From positions 558,001-622,000 of the forward strand of contig OZ253960.1 of assembly GCA_965267435.1 (NCBI GenBank): DNA of 64,000 nucleotides, read 5' to 3'. A program made the position numbers and the translations under genes. Position 1 is the stretch's first letter. Each line of letters begins with the position of its first letter. The notes under the pieces are model-generated. The model did not search any database. It saw only the letters and a list, made by a program, of their open reading frames with translations, and was not told where the DNA came from. Shown one piece after another: positions 36,001-43,571 of the stretch. The DNA comes from JAWPMT01 sp965267435. Lineage in GTDB: Bacteria; Bacteroidota; Bacteroidia; Cytophagales; Cyclobacteriaceae.

Positions 36001-36317
36001 TTCAGTCTGGTAGTGCCAGCGATGCCCAAAAGGAGGAGGCCAAGAAACAAGCAGAGGCCATCACTGCCATTGTGGACGAATACGAGGGGTCTTATGTCTC
36101 ACGAGGTCGCACTCTGGCCGAGGTCATCAACCAGCCTGCGACGATTCTATTCAAGATGTCGTTTATGAGTGGCATCCTCGATCATTCGGAGGGGCCCGTG
36201 ACGACACAGATGAGGCAGGAACTCCAGAATCTAAAACAGGAAGCACAGGAGGCCGATGACAAATATCAAGCTGCCGTGGCTCCGGCCTTGCAGCAGTTTG
36301 AAGCGCTTGTGCAGTAA
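33078..36317 (+). CDS. BNR/sortilin-like beta-propeller lipoprotein
   Basis: About 1079 residues from ATG 33078, a lipoprotein (LLLLGC). The N-terminal two thirds consist of beta-propeller blades with Asp-box motifs of the S/T-x-D-x-G-x-x-W type: KTEDAGTYW, KTIDNGKTW, RTKDGGENW, KSTDGGDTW, SKDGGKNW, KTTDYGKTW, LNDGQSW and others. This is the VPS10/sortilin or sialidase-like propeller widely exported by Bacteroidota. A beta-sandwich follows (about 780-950) and a helical Ala/Gln-rich C-terminus. No sialidase catalytic residues can be confirmed, so a binding role is as likely as catalysis. It starts 18 bases after the amidohydrolase, probably in the same operon. Confidence 0.82.
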   Translation: MRNILGAFLVVLLLLGCSAPQTSSLEHPDYSLDDRSEVGVPNGLQWRFIGPIVGNRGSVVLGHPTEPYTFYHGASNGLWKTEDAGTYWEPVGDEYFKSGNIGAMEFSESNPNIAYVGMGEPQMRNNVSWGDGVYKTIDNGKTWTHLGLEETHHISQVRVHPTNPDIVYVGAFGHAFGPNPERGVFRTKDGGENWEKVLFKSEGAGCIDLVMNPSNPNELFAYLWEFERKAWGPKTGGPESGLYKSTDGGDTWTEISYANGLPEGGRGRAGLTMSAADADKVYLLLDSETVPGLYVSNNLGENWEFVSNFFQIIGRPFYYSHIYASPHDANELWSPNNRMFMSKDGGKNWILDPGIKDDFHDIWICPRDPNRMIGTNDGGCQVSMTAGKTWSSQHTQKNSQFYRVNVDDDFPYNVYGSGQDILAYKVPSASRWGGISGYETTIIGNGEISSVIPKPGDNNIVYNISGGAPMGSGAPFTVNNIATGQDEVRSVSPKPMFGLNSYDLDYRFNWDLAYFVSPHDPNTIYLGGNVVFRTRDEGLSWEVISPDLTNDIKDRQKITGTPWLSEYFGQEVYSTIKRMAESPVRKGVIWTGSDDGKVHVTQNGGGSWQDVSITEGVPEYSQVYEIEPSPHDPATAYVVFSNFNTYDDYNPYIFKTTDYGKTWTNLSPNFPQSEITRTIREDKERKGLLFVGTETGVFYSLNDGQSWVKLKANLPAVPVVDMVIKDVDLVIATNGRGFWIMDDIGPLREKSEAIDEKPVHLYSVADHTRFGYNWWLDYVPGGDPGMKKNYFVQNMRPGLTYYELTFQQVNGERKRQFIDAGDPKPLGPTFYFKLASQPSEISIAILDRSGKVIRNYSKEQMMLSTGSGSDINAGLNKFVWDMRINGVSRVPGRPATTVVPIAPPGRYSVQLTVDGTVETLSFNLAMSPRESYTQAQANGKFAFWMDMYNTAEAKTQLVLEALAVKSDVAEKLEAFQSGSASDAQKEEAKKQAEAITAIVDEYEGSYVSRGRTLAEVINQPATILFKMSFMSGILDHSEGPVTTQMRQELQNLKQEAQEADDKYQAAVAPALQQFEALVQ

Positions 36318-36354
36318 CTTTACGTTGCTTTTGAATAATTGAAACCCAAATAGG

Positions 36355-36888
36355 ATGAAACTACAGATATCAATTCTAGCTATTCTTCTCGCGGTGAGTA
36401 CCGTGACCATCGCTCAAAACACCAAAGAAAGAGAGCGCATTCAGAAATCCAAAGACGCCATCAAGGAGCTAGTGGAGACCAACTGGCAGATCCAGAAAGT
36501 ACTGGAAACCGCTTATGGCTATGCGATCTTCCCCAATGTGGGTAAGGGAGCAATTGGCATTGGTGGCGCTCATGGCGATGGAGTACTCTTCCGCGGAGGG
36601 AGCCCTATCATGCGTGCATCCATGACACAGGTTACCGTCGGCTTTCAGTGGGGCGGTCAGGCCTACATGGAAGCTGTGCTTTTCGAAAACAAAGCAGCCT
36701 ATGACAACTTCGTCGAAGGTAAGTTGAAGCTGTCAGCGCAGGCCTCAGCCGTGGCAGTCACTGCAGGCGCAGCTGTAGATGCCCCCTACAAGGATGGCGT
36801 CGCGATCTTCACGATGGCCAAAGGTGGGCTGATGTACGAAGCTTCTGTCGGCGGTCAAAAGTTTGACACGAAGGAGTGGAAGAACTAA
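36355..36888 (+). CDS. SYLF (Ysc84-type) lipid-binding domain protein
   Basis: A 177-residue exported protein with a signal peptide ending at VTIAQ. The SYLF domain is clear: YGYAIFPNVGKGAIGIGGAHGDGVLFRGG, then TVGFQWGGQAYMEAVLFENKAAYDNF, LKLSAQASAVAVTAGAAVDAPYKDGVAIFTMAKGGLMYEASVGGQKFD. In eukaryotes this domain binds phosphoinositides; in bacteria it is secreted and its ligand is unknown. It stands 38 bases behind the propeller gene and is followed by a structured intergenic element. Confidence 0.9.
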   Translation: MKLQISILAILLAVSTVTIAQNTKERERIQKSKDAIKELVETNWQIQKVLETAYGYAIFPNVGKGAIGIGGAHGDGVLFRGGSPIMRASMTQVTVGFQWGGQAYMEAVLFENKAAYDNFVEGKLKLSAQASAVAVTAGAAVDAPYKDGVAIFTMAKGGLMYEASVGGQKFDTKEWKN

Positions 36889-36928
36889 TACAGGTTCCCT
36901 AGGGCCTGTTACACTGAGGCCAAAGTCG

Positions 36929-37054
36929 AACGACAGATTAAAAAAGAGGTATCATTCCCGGATTTATTCCGGGATCTCAAACTGAGTATCAGAAGCTAGG
37001 GGGGGGCCGGAACAGGTCCGGGGACAATCAGTTTTTGTTTTTTAATCTGTCGTT
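36929..37054. repeat. 17-bp inverted-repeat element enclosing a hairpin
   Basis: AACGACAGATTAAAAAA at 36929-36945 and its perfect complement at 37038-37054 bound 126 bases. Inside is a hairpin TCCCGGA-TTTAT-TCCGGGA (36956-36974) and a G-rich stretch. No open frame is present. It could be a MITE-like remnant, a structured RNA or a 3'-end structure for the SYLF gene. Confidence 0.6.
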
Positions 37055-37088
37055 GGTAAACGTTTCAAACGTCCATGTACCATACTAA

Positions 37089-38102
37089 GTGAAGCTCAAC
37101 CTAACCATACTTTCCCTGTCACTCCTCTGTGCGTGTACGGACCAACCTCAATTCCAACACGAGATCGAACAGGGTCCAGTACCCTGGACCCACGAGCGAT
37201 TTGATGACAGTCCTGAGAAGTTCACCTTTGCTTTATTCAGTGATCTGACGGGTGGCGAACGTCCCCGGATCTTCGAAGTGGCGGTTGCCCAGTTGAACCT
37301 GTTGCGCCCTGACATGATCGTAAACGTCGGAGACTTGATCGATGGCACGGGAGATGCGGCGGAATGGAATCGGCAATGGAATGATTTCGATGAACGAGCC
37401 GACAAGGCGAAGGCGCCTATTTTCTATGCGGGTGGTAACCACGACCTGACGGGAGAACAGGCTCGCAGTATTTGGAAAGAACGTCTGGGCCAACGATACT
37501 ATCACTTTGTTTACAGGAATGTGCTCTTCATGGTGATGGATACCGAGGACAACAGTATTGAACGGATGGCCGAGATAGAGAAGGCCAGGAATGAGGCCAT
37601 CGTTATTTATGATTCGCAGGGTCCCGAGGCTTTTACTAAGACGGCTTATGCAGCAATGCCGGAACGTAGGTTTGGCAATATTGGGGAGGAGCAAGCCGCG
37701 TACATGCGACAGGCTATAAAAGACAACCCGGAAGTACAATGGACATTTCTTATGATGCATAAGCCCGTTTGGGAAAAGGAGGGTGAAGAGAACTTCTTGT
37801 CTATTGAAAATGCACTGACTGATAGAGCCTACACGGTATTTAATGGACATACCCATCGCTACAAGCACGAAGAGCGGAGAGGTCATGACTATATTAATCT
37901 GGCAACCACTGGGGGTGAGCAGTTCATCGGGGACTTTCGGTCCGCCGACCATATCACGCTCGTGACCGTGGATGCTTCTGGCGTTGATATCGCCAACATC
38001 CTCCTTGAGGGCATTCTGGACAAGACAGGCAAAATTCCAGCGGCCGGGGATACTTTATGTTTTGAGTTGGCGAACTGTATCGATGAGCCGCCAACGAATT
38101 GA
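37089..38102 (+). CDS. Metallophosphoesterase lipoprotein
   Basis: A 337-residue lipoprotein starting with GTG at 37089; the lipobox is LLCAC. The calcineurin-like phosphoesterase motifs are mostly there: FALFSDLTGG in place of the usual DxH, VNVGDLIDG, YAGGNHDLTG (residues 113-122) and FNGHTHRYKHE. The His of the first DxH is replaced by Thr (D52-L-T). This change is seen in some exported members and may alter metal binding. It is likely attached to the periplasmic or outer face. The D-aminoacylase-like gene starts 13 bases later, so the two are probably co-transcribed. Confidence 0.82.
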   Translation: MKLNLTILSLSLLCACTDQPQFQHEIEQGPVPWTHERFDDSPEKFTFALFSDLTGGERPRIFEVAVAQLNLLRPDMIVNVGDLIDGTGDAAEWNRQWNDFDERADKAKAPIFYAGGNHDLTGEQARSIWKERLGQRYYHFVYRNVLFMVMDTEDNSIERMAEIEKARNEAIVIYDSQGPEAFTKTAYAAMPERRFGNIGEEQAAYMRQAIKDNPEVQWTFLMMHKPVWEKEGEENFLSIENALTDRAYTVFNGHTHRYKHEERRGHDYINLATTGGEQFIGDFRSADHITLVTVDASGVDIANILLEGILDKTGKIPAAGDTLCFELANCIDEPPTN

Positions 38103-38115
38103 GACTTTTTGATTC

Positions 38116-39765
38116 ATGAGAAAGCTGCTTTTTTTAATTCCATTACTATCAATCATCGCCTGCGAGCCGTCCAAGCCCACCGATGGCTATGACGTCGTCA
38201 TTCTCAATGGGCGAGTGATGGATCCCGAGACCAACTTCGATGCCGTTCGAAATGTTGGTATCAAAGACGGAGTGATCGTCACGATTACCGAGCAGGAGAT
38301 TAGCGGTGCCGAGACGATTGATGCGGCTGGTCATGTCGTGGCACCAGGTTTTCTTGACACGCAAAATCATGGGCATGGCATTGAGTGGAATGCCTACATT
38401 GGACTTCGTGATGGCGTGACCACTCCTCTCGATTTGGAGGGCGGCAATCTGAATATTGCCAAGTTTTACGACCGACGGGCAGGAAAGTGGCCAGTGAATT
38501 ATGGCGCTGCGGTCTCCCACGAGGCCATTCGGATGAGGGTCTTGGACCAAATGGAAATCACGGAAGATGTCGATGCCAAAGATCTACTTGGGTACCTAAG
38601 AGGAGACTCGTACAAAGAGAATGGGAAGCCTGATTGGGCGGAGACCGTTTCGACCCTCGATCAAATCAATGAAATCATGGCCATTGCCGATGAAGAGTTT
38701 AGGCAAGGTGCATTGACAGCGGGTTCTACGATGGGCTACATGGCCAGCGGCGCTTCGACGCTGGAAGTATTCAATTATCAAAAAGTGGCCGCCAACTATG
38801 GACGTGCCAGCAGCTTTCATGTTCGATTATTAGGTAATAGCAGGCCACCATATGAGGGTAACCTCGGTTCTTTCGAGCAGCTGGTTAACGGGATGGCATT
38901 GGATGCTCCGGTGCTGTTCAGTCATAATGCCTATCAGGGTTGGTGGGAGATAGAGGAGCATGCCCAATTGTTCCGGGACCAGGGTAAGAACGTTTGGTCT
39001 GAATATTATCCCTATTTCTGCGGATCATCCACGATTGGTTCCGCCTTTTTTGCACCAGATAAGATTGGGCTCCTTGGCGTGGGTTACGAAGATATGTTGG
39101 ACCCTAAAACGGGCGAGACGTTCACGCTTGAGTCATACCAGGCCAAAGTCCAGGAGGATCCCGGCTATATCATCATTCTGTGTTTCCCTTACAAAGAAGA
39201 GTGGCTCAAATACTTTTTGCAGGTGCCGCATATGACGGTAGCTGGTGACGCGATGCCAGGTACCGATATTGACAGCGAGATCCTGGCACCGGATGCGCCA
39301 TTCACCGATTACGTGGGACATCCACGTACGGCGGGTTCGCATGCTGCATCCTTCCGGCTTGCCCGTGAGAATAATGTGCCGCTGATGCAGACGATCTCTC
39401 AGAATAGCTATTGGACGGCATTACATTTAGGCGAGGCTGGTCTTGAGGCCATGCAGAAGAGAGGCAGGATGCAGGAGGGTATGATTGCAGACATTACTGT
39501 ATTTCATCCCGAGGAGATCACGGACAATGCAACATACGTGCTGGGTGAAAATGGTTTACCATCTACGGGAATTCCTTATGTGTTGGTCAACGGGGTCGTG
39601 ATGGTGCGGGACTCTGAGGTTCAAAGAGGGGAGTATCCCGGGCAACCCATTCGGTATCCGGTGGAGGAGCAAGGTCGATGGGTGCCTTTGGAAAAAGAGT
39701 CGTATCTCGAGAACCTACTGGCACCAGAGATTCCGGAAGATTTGCATGACCATGGCGTGGAGTAG
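38116..39765 (+). CDS. N-acyl-D-amino-acid deacylase-like amidohydrolase lipoprotein
   Basis: A 549-residue lipoprotein with lipobox LSIIAC. The first metal motif reads GFLDTQNHGHGIEW (HxH), preceded by the entry strand DVVILNGRVMDPETNFDAVRNVGIKDGVI. A C-terminal MQEGMIADITVFHPEEI and a VPLMQTISQNSYWTALHLGEAGLEAMQKRGR segment follow the D-aminoacylase/N-acyl-D-glutamate deacylase pattern. The family cleaves N-acylated D-amino acids such as might derive from peptidoglycan or lipoamino acids. The substrate here is inferred from family only. An intergenic repeat follows at 39791-39881. Confidence 0.8.
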   Translation: MRKLLFLIPLLSIIACEPSKPTDGYDVVILNGRVMDPETNFDAVRNVGIKDGVIVTITEQEISGAETIDAAGHVVAPGFLDTQNHGHGIEWNAYIGLRDGVTTPLDLEGGNLNIAKFYDRRAGKWPVNYGAAVSHEAIRMRVLDQMEITEDVDAKDLLGYLRGDSYKENGKPDWAETVSTLDQINEIMAIADEEFRQGALTAGSTMGYMASGASTLEVFNYQKVAANYGRASSFHVRLLGNSRPPYEGNLGSFEQLVNGMALDAPVLFSHNAYQGWWEIEEHAQLFRDQGKNVWSEYYPYFCGSSTIGSAFFAPDKIGLLGVGYEDMLDPKTGETFTLESYQAKVQEDPGYIIILCFPYKEEWLKYFLQVPHMTVAGDAMPGTDIDSEILAPDAPFTDYVGHPRTAGSHAASFRLARENNVPLMQTISQNSYWTALHLGEAGLEAMQKRGRMQEGMIADITVFHPEEITDNATYVLGENGLPSTGIPYVLVNGVVMVRDSEVQRGEYPGQPIRYPVEEQGRWVPLEKESYLENLLAPEIPEDLHDHGVE

Positions 39766-39790
39766 GAAAGCGTGATTGAAGAAACTAGAA

Positions 39791-39881
39791 AGATTCGTCG
39801 CTCAGAGCGGAGTGAAACGTAGCGAAGAGTCTCTTATGTAGATTCTTCTGTCGGCCTTTGCAGGCCTTCCTCTGAATGACG
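39791..39881. repeat. Intergenic hairpin repeat ending in GAATGACG
   Basis: AGATTCGTCGCT pairs imperfectly with AGCGAAGAGTCT (39821-39832). A second part runs AGATTCTTC, then GGCC-TTTGCA-GGCC, to CTGAATGACG at 39872-39881. The order AGATTC..GAATGACG matches the second hairpin of the 51-52 kb repeats, suggesting a related family. Confidence 0.5.
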
Positions 39882-39896
39882 CCTTAAATGAATCGA

Positions 39897-41234
39897 ATGA
39901 AAAAACATGTAATCACACTACTATTCATTACCGCTGTCTTCGGCCTTCATGCTCAGGAAACAAAATCTGGCTACGGCTTTACGTCTGACAGCACGGCCTC
40001 CGGCTACGAAAACCAGGATGGATTGGGGGGGCCTAAGTCCATCGGTGCCCAACTCAGAGTTGACAATCAGAAGAAGGAATCATATTTCCGGCTTCCCATT
40101 CGAGTCACAAAAGGGTGGTACGATTGGAAGCAGCAGCTGAATGAAGAGACAGGAATACAGCTAGGAATCAATTACACGACTATCTTCCTGCGATCTTCGG
40201 ACGTATTGGATGAAAGTGAACATAAGCCCAGTACCAGTGGTGGCGTTCTGGACTTTCAACTGGGTTGGAATTTAGTGGGACGTAAATCGGGCAAAAATAA
40301 AGGGACGCTCTTTTTGAAAATCAATAGTCGTCATTCGTACGGAGATAGGATTGCGCCCATGTTTCATGGCATATTCGAGTCGGGGTACTACGGATTGCCA
40401 GCCGTAGGGTATAATGATTACACTCCGCGCATCCTCGAATTCAATTGGCAGCAATCCTTCCTCGAAAACCGACTGCAGTTTGTATTGGGGAAAATAGACC
40501 CGGCGAATTACTTCAATTTCCATGGTTTGATCGTGCCGTGGACCAGTTTTCTGGGTTATGGTTCCTCGGTTTCCGGAACCATCAATTGGCCCAATCAGGG
40601 ACTGGGCATAGTGGGTAGTTTTCGACTCTCCGACCAATATTATATCATGGCTGGGGTTGCAGATGTTTATGGTGACCTTTTTGCAGATGGCGATTTTTTG
40701 GACTTCGGAGGCAATTTCTTCGAGGGGAATCTATTCAAAGCCGTCGAATTCGGCTGGGTGCCGACCATGGCCGAGCGCTATTTTAAGAAGGTCAGTGTGA
40801 CCTTTTGGGAGACCGACAGCTACACGAATCCCTCCGACACCAACATTCCTGGAAATGCTGGTGTTGCCATTTCTACTCATTGGTTCTTTCAAAATAAGTT
40901 TGCCCCATACTTTAGAGTAGGCTTCTCCAATGGCAATGGGGAAAATACCTTCTACAAGCGCGACATTCAAATTGGTCATGGCTTTGTCTTTCGCAGTCAT
41001 GACTTGCTAGGTCTCGCTTTCAGCTCCGCTAAGACCAATATTGATGAATTGACTGATGAAGATGGCAATGCATTTGAGCCTAAGGACCAAATGACGCTGG
41101 AGGCCTACTATCGGTTTCACCTGACGCAGCACTTGGCAATCACACCGGATGCACAATTAATTATCAATCCCACCTTGAACCAGGCGGTGAGTTCCCTTTG
41201 GTACTATGGAGTACGGGTCAGAGCGACTTTTTGA
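39897..41234 (+). CDS. OprB-like carbohydrate porin (second copy)
   Basis: 445 residues from ATG 39897 (ATG 39888 also possible), with a signal peptide ending at GLHAQ. It is a porin with GWYDWKQQLNEETGIQLGINYTTIFLR, KGTLFLKINSRHSYGDRIAP, VLGKIDPANYFNFHGLIVPWTSF and a final WYYGVRVRATF strand ending in Phe. It aligns block by block with 28301-29605, including the GKIDxxxxFxFxGL element, and has the same DUF2490-type partner downstream. The two copies are well diverged, so the duplication is old. The transported solute is unknown. Confidence 0.72.
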   Translation: MKKHVITLLFITAVFGLHAQETKSGYGFTSDSTASGYENQDGLGGPKSIGAQLRVDNQKKESYFRLPIRVTKGWYDWKQQLNEETGIQLGINYTTIFLRSSDVLDESEHKPSTSGGVLDFQLGWNLVGRKSGKNKGTLFLKINSRHSYGDRIAPMFHGIFESGYYGLPAVGYNDYTPRILEFNWQQSFLENRLQFVLGKIDPANYFNFHGLIVPWTSFLGYGSSVSGTINWPNQGLGIVGSFRLSDQYYIMAGVADVYGDLFADGDFLDFGGNFFEGNLFKAVEFGWVPTMAERYFKKVSVTFWETDSYTNPSDTNIPGNAGVAISTHWFFQNKFAPYFRVGFSNGNGENTFYKRDIQIGHGFVFRSHDLLGLAFSSAKTNIDELTDEDGNAFEPKDQMTLEAYYRFHLTQHLAITPDAQLIINPTLNQAVSSLWYYGVRVRATF

Positions 41235-41354
41235 CATATATTGAGGAATAATGCTAATAGGTCTGGCGACCCTTCTGATTTTTCTTATTACTGGCGGCCC
41301 TGAACAGGTCGTCATTCCTCGAAAGGCCATAAAGATGCTATTCAAATAGGAGTG

Positions 41355-42092
41355 ATGGTTCGCAAGACGCTGATATTGATTTTCCTTTTCATCACTAGTC
41401 TGGTGAGCTGGGCCCAGGAGGTGATCGACCCATTTGATGGCGGTGCAATAGATCGATGGGACAACTGGTTGATCATGGGCAATAAGATTGTCTTCGGCGG
41501 ACAGGATGACTATAAGCATTCACACGAGATCCAGTGGCGTGCCGATGAGAACATCAGCCAATTGAACACGCTGTTTTATGAGGGCGTACTTACGTATTCA
41601 CCCAGCCAGAAGTGGGAGATCGTTCCGGATTTTCGAATTAGCCGCCGGCCCAACAGATGGGAATTCAGACCGGGGCTTGGGGTTGTGCGCAAGGACTTCT
41701 TCGGCAAGGACAAGGATCACCTATGGGCTATTGCGCAGCAAGTCAAATGGCAAGGAGACTTCAAAACAGAGGGGTTTGGAACTACACAGGCCATAAGATA
41801 CGTACCGTCGATCAGTTATGTGATTTCAAAGAAATATGTAGTCGGTGGCCTGGCAGCAGCACTTTTTCAATGGGGTGACGGCGAAGATATCACCTTGCGT
41901 TTTATTCGGGCAGGGGGGTCCTTTGGCATCGTCTTTGACGAGGTGCATACACTCAATATCACTCCGGCTTTCGGGGCGGAATACCTCAACAAGGACGACG
42001 GTTGGGTGTACTCTTTCACACCGATCATTCAATTGATCCTGCGGGTGAACAAAGACTACAAATACATTCCCGCGAGATACATCAATTTCTAG
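41355..42092 (+). CDS. DUF2490-family outer-membrane protein (second copy)
   Basis: 245 residues from ATG 41355 (the GTG three bases earlier is in the same frame), with a signal peptide ending at SWAQE. The blocks match those of 29610-30344: DRWDNWLIMGNKIVFG, LNTLFYEGVLTYSPSQKWEIVPDFRISRRPNRWEFRPGLGV, and RVNKDYKYIPARYINF at the end. It follows the second OprB-like porin after about 120 bases and is followed 25 bases later by another porin gene. Probably an outer-membrane barrel of unknown substrate. Confidence 0.7.
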   Translation: MVRKTLILIFLFITSLVSWAQEVIDPFDGGAIDRWDNWLIMGNKIVFGGQDDYKHSHEIQWRADENISQLNTLFYEGVLTYSPSQKWEIVPDFRISRRPNRWEFRPGLGVVRKDFFGKDKDHLWAIAQQVKWQGDFKTEGFGTTQAIRYVPSISYVISKKYVVGGLAAALFQWGDGEDITLRFIRAGGSFGIVFDEVHTLNITPAFGAEYLNKDDGWVYSFTPIIQLILRVNKDYKYIPARYINF

Positions 42093-42116
42093 GTCCGCCC
42101 TCAAATTCGTGTCGTG

Positions 42117-43385
42117 ATGAGACTAAGCCAATGCATACTGCTAACCGGTATGGTCCTCCTAGCCTTCGAAATCACTGCACAGGAAGATCTAGAGGATGGA
42201 CATAAATCAGACTGGTCAGTATTTGACTTCAATGCCAGTGCACAAATTTGGTTCCGGTACACAGATCTCAATCCTGGAAGTGCTGTCGACGGAGAGCAAA
42301 GGTCCGAACTATACGATGTGTCGCTCAGAAGGTACCGTCTGGGGGTGACGACGCTGCTCAACGATCACTGGTATTTCAAATTGAATTTTGGCGAGAACAA
42401 TTGGAACAGAGCAAATTCGCTAAAGTTTAGCTGGCTGGATGGTTATTTCGCGTATGTATTTGGTGAGCATCTAAGGATTGGCTTTGGCAAAACAACCAAT
42501 ACTGGCCTCAGTCGCTTTGCGGGACCTGGTACTAACAGCCAGGTGGGTTCCGATATACCCCTGGTGCTTTTACCCACCGTCAATGAGACTGATGATTTGA
42601 CGAGGAGGTACGCGCTGTTTGTTAAAGGCAGGAGCCAAAAGATTGAGTACCGGGTAGCCATAGCGCGAGTGATATTGCTAGCGTCAGATTACTCCTACAG
42701 TGAGACCACGGGGTTTATTGGTAACAAGAGTGATCCTCAACTTTCAGGCTACGTGCGCTATCAGTTCTTTGATAATGAAAGTACTGAAAGCGATCTGGGA
42801 GCAGGTACTTACTACGGCACGAAAAAGGTGTTGGCGGTAGGGGCCGGGTTCATGTTTCAGAACAATGCGTTGGGTCGACTTGAGAATAGCCAGGAGGAGG
42901 AATTCGACTTAAATCATTGGGCGGTCGATGCTTTTTTAGAGTGGCCCTTCGATGCTAGCCATTCGCTATCCTCGTACGTGGGCTTTTTCAATTACGATTA
43001 TGGGCCAGATTACATTCGCAACATTGGCGCCAACAATCCAATTAACGAAGGGGTCCCAACTTCCTTCAATGGCCTGGGACATAGTGCGCCCATATTCGGA
43101 ACAGGAAAGACCATGGTCTCGATGACAGGCATTCGTCTACCCATGCTGTTGACTGATAGGGGGTTTTCTATGCCCTACTTTGTATGGCAGCTTAGTTTCT
43201 ACGACAGACTCAGCGAACCCATGTGGTGGTGGGATGCTGGAGTGTCTTATTTGCCCAAAGACTCGCAAAATGAGGTAACGCTCGGTGTTCAAAGCAGGCC
43301 GATCTTCAATGAAAATACCTCCGGGAATCTAGTCATTAGCGACCGCAAGCTCATGGTAGTTCTGCAATATCAATTGAGGTTTTAA
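42117..43385 (+). CDS. Phosphate-selective-porin-like outer-membrane protein
   Basis: 422 residues from ATG 42117, with a signal peptide ending at EITAQ. Typical porin strands are present: FDFNASAQIWFRYTDLNPG, LRRYRLGVTTLLNDHWYFKLNFGENNW, LDGYFAYVFGEHLRIGFGKTTNTG, ending VVLQYQLRF with a terminal Phe. The R-rich YDVSLRRYRLG stretch and the strand pattern resemble the phosphate-selective porin O/P group, but the ligand cannot be fixed. It is the last of three barrel genes in a row (39897-43385). Confidence 0.65.
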   Translation: MRLSQCILLTGMVLLAFEITAQEDLEDGHKSDWSVFDFNASAQIWFRYTDLNPGSAVDGEQRSELYDVSLRRYRLGVTTLLNDHWYFKLNFGENNWNRANSLKFSWLDGYFAYVFGEHLRIGFGKTTNTGLSRFAGPGTNSQVGSDIPLVLLPTVNETDDLTRRYALFVKGRSQKIEYRVAIARVILLASDYSYSETTGFIGNKSDPQLSGYVRYQFFDNESTESDLGAGTYYGTKKVLAVGAGFMFQNNALGRLENSQEEEFDLNHWAVDAFLEWPFDASHSLSSYVGFFNYDYGPDYIRNIGANNPINEGVPTSFNGLGHSAPIFGTGKTMVSMTGIRLPMLLTDRGFSMPYFVWQLSFYDRLSEPMWWWDAGVSYLPKDSQNEVTLGVQSRPIFNENTSGNLVISDRKLMVVLQYQLRF

Positions 43386-43495
43386 TTTCCATTATTGATT
43401 TGACCCAGCGGTGAATAGAACACGGAAATCCGATTCCTTCAGGAATTATTTGCGAAGTGTTGTCGCGTAGTCATAATACAGTGAGGAGCCCGCAA

Positions 43496-43523
43496 TTAGA
43501 AATGTTTGAATCCTGTAAGTTTG
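43496..43523 (+). promoter_or_regulatory. Promoter of the HlyD-DUF2955-NodT operon
   Basis: TAAGTTTG at 43516-43523 is a perfect match to the Bacteroidota -7 consensus TAnnTTTG. Its -33 partner (TTAG at 43496) is weak. The first ATG is 49 bases downstream. Confidence 0.45.
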
Positions 43524-43571
43524 GCAATTGTGTCATGTTCCCTTTTTGAATAGACACGGAACCAAAAACCA

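Noticed and set aside
36890..36909. ACAGG..CCTGT palindrome with CCCTAGGG centre
   Set aside because: It lacks a loop and a T run and may be chance; not listed as a terminator.
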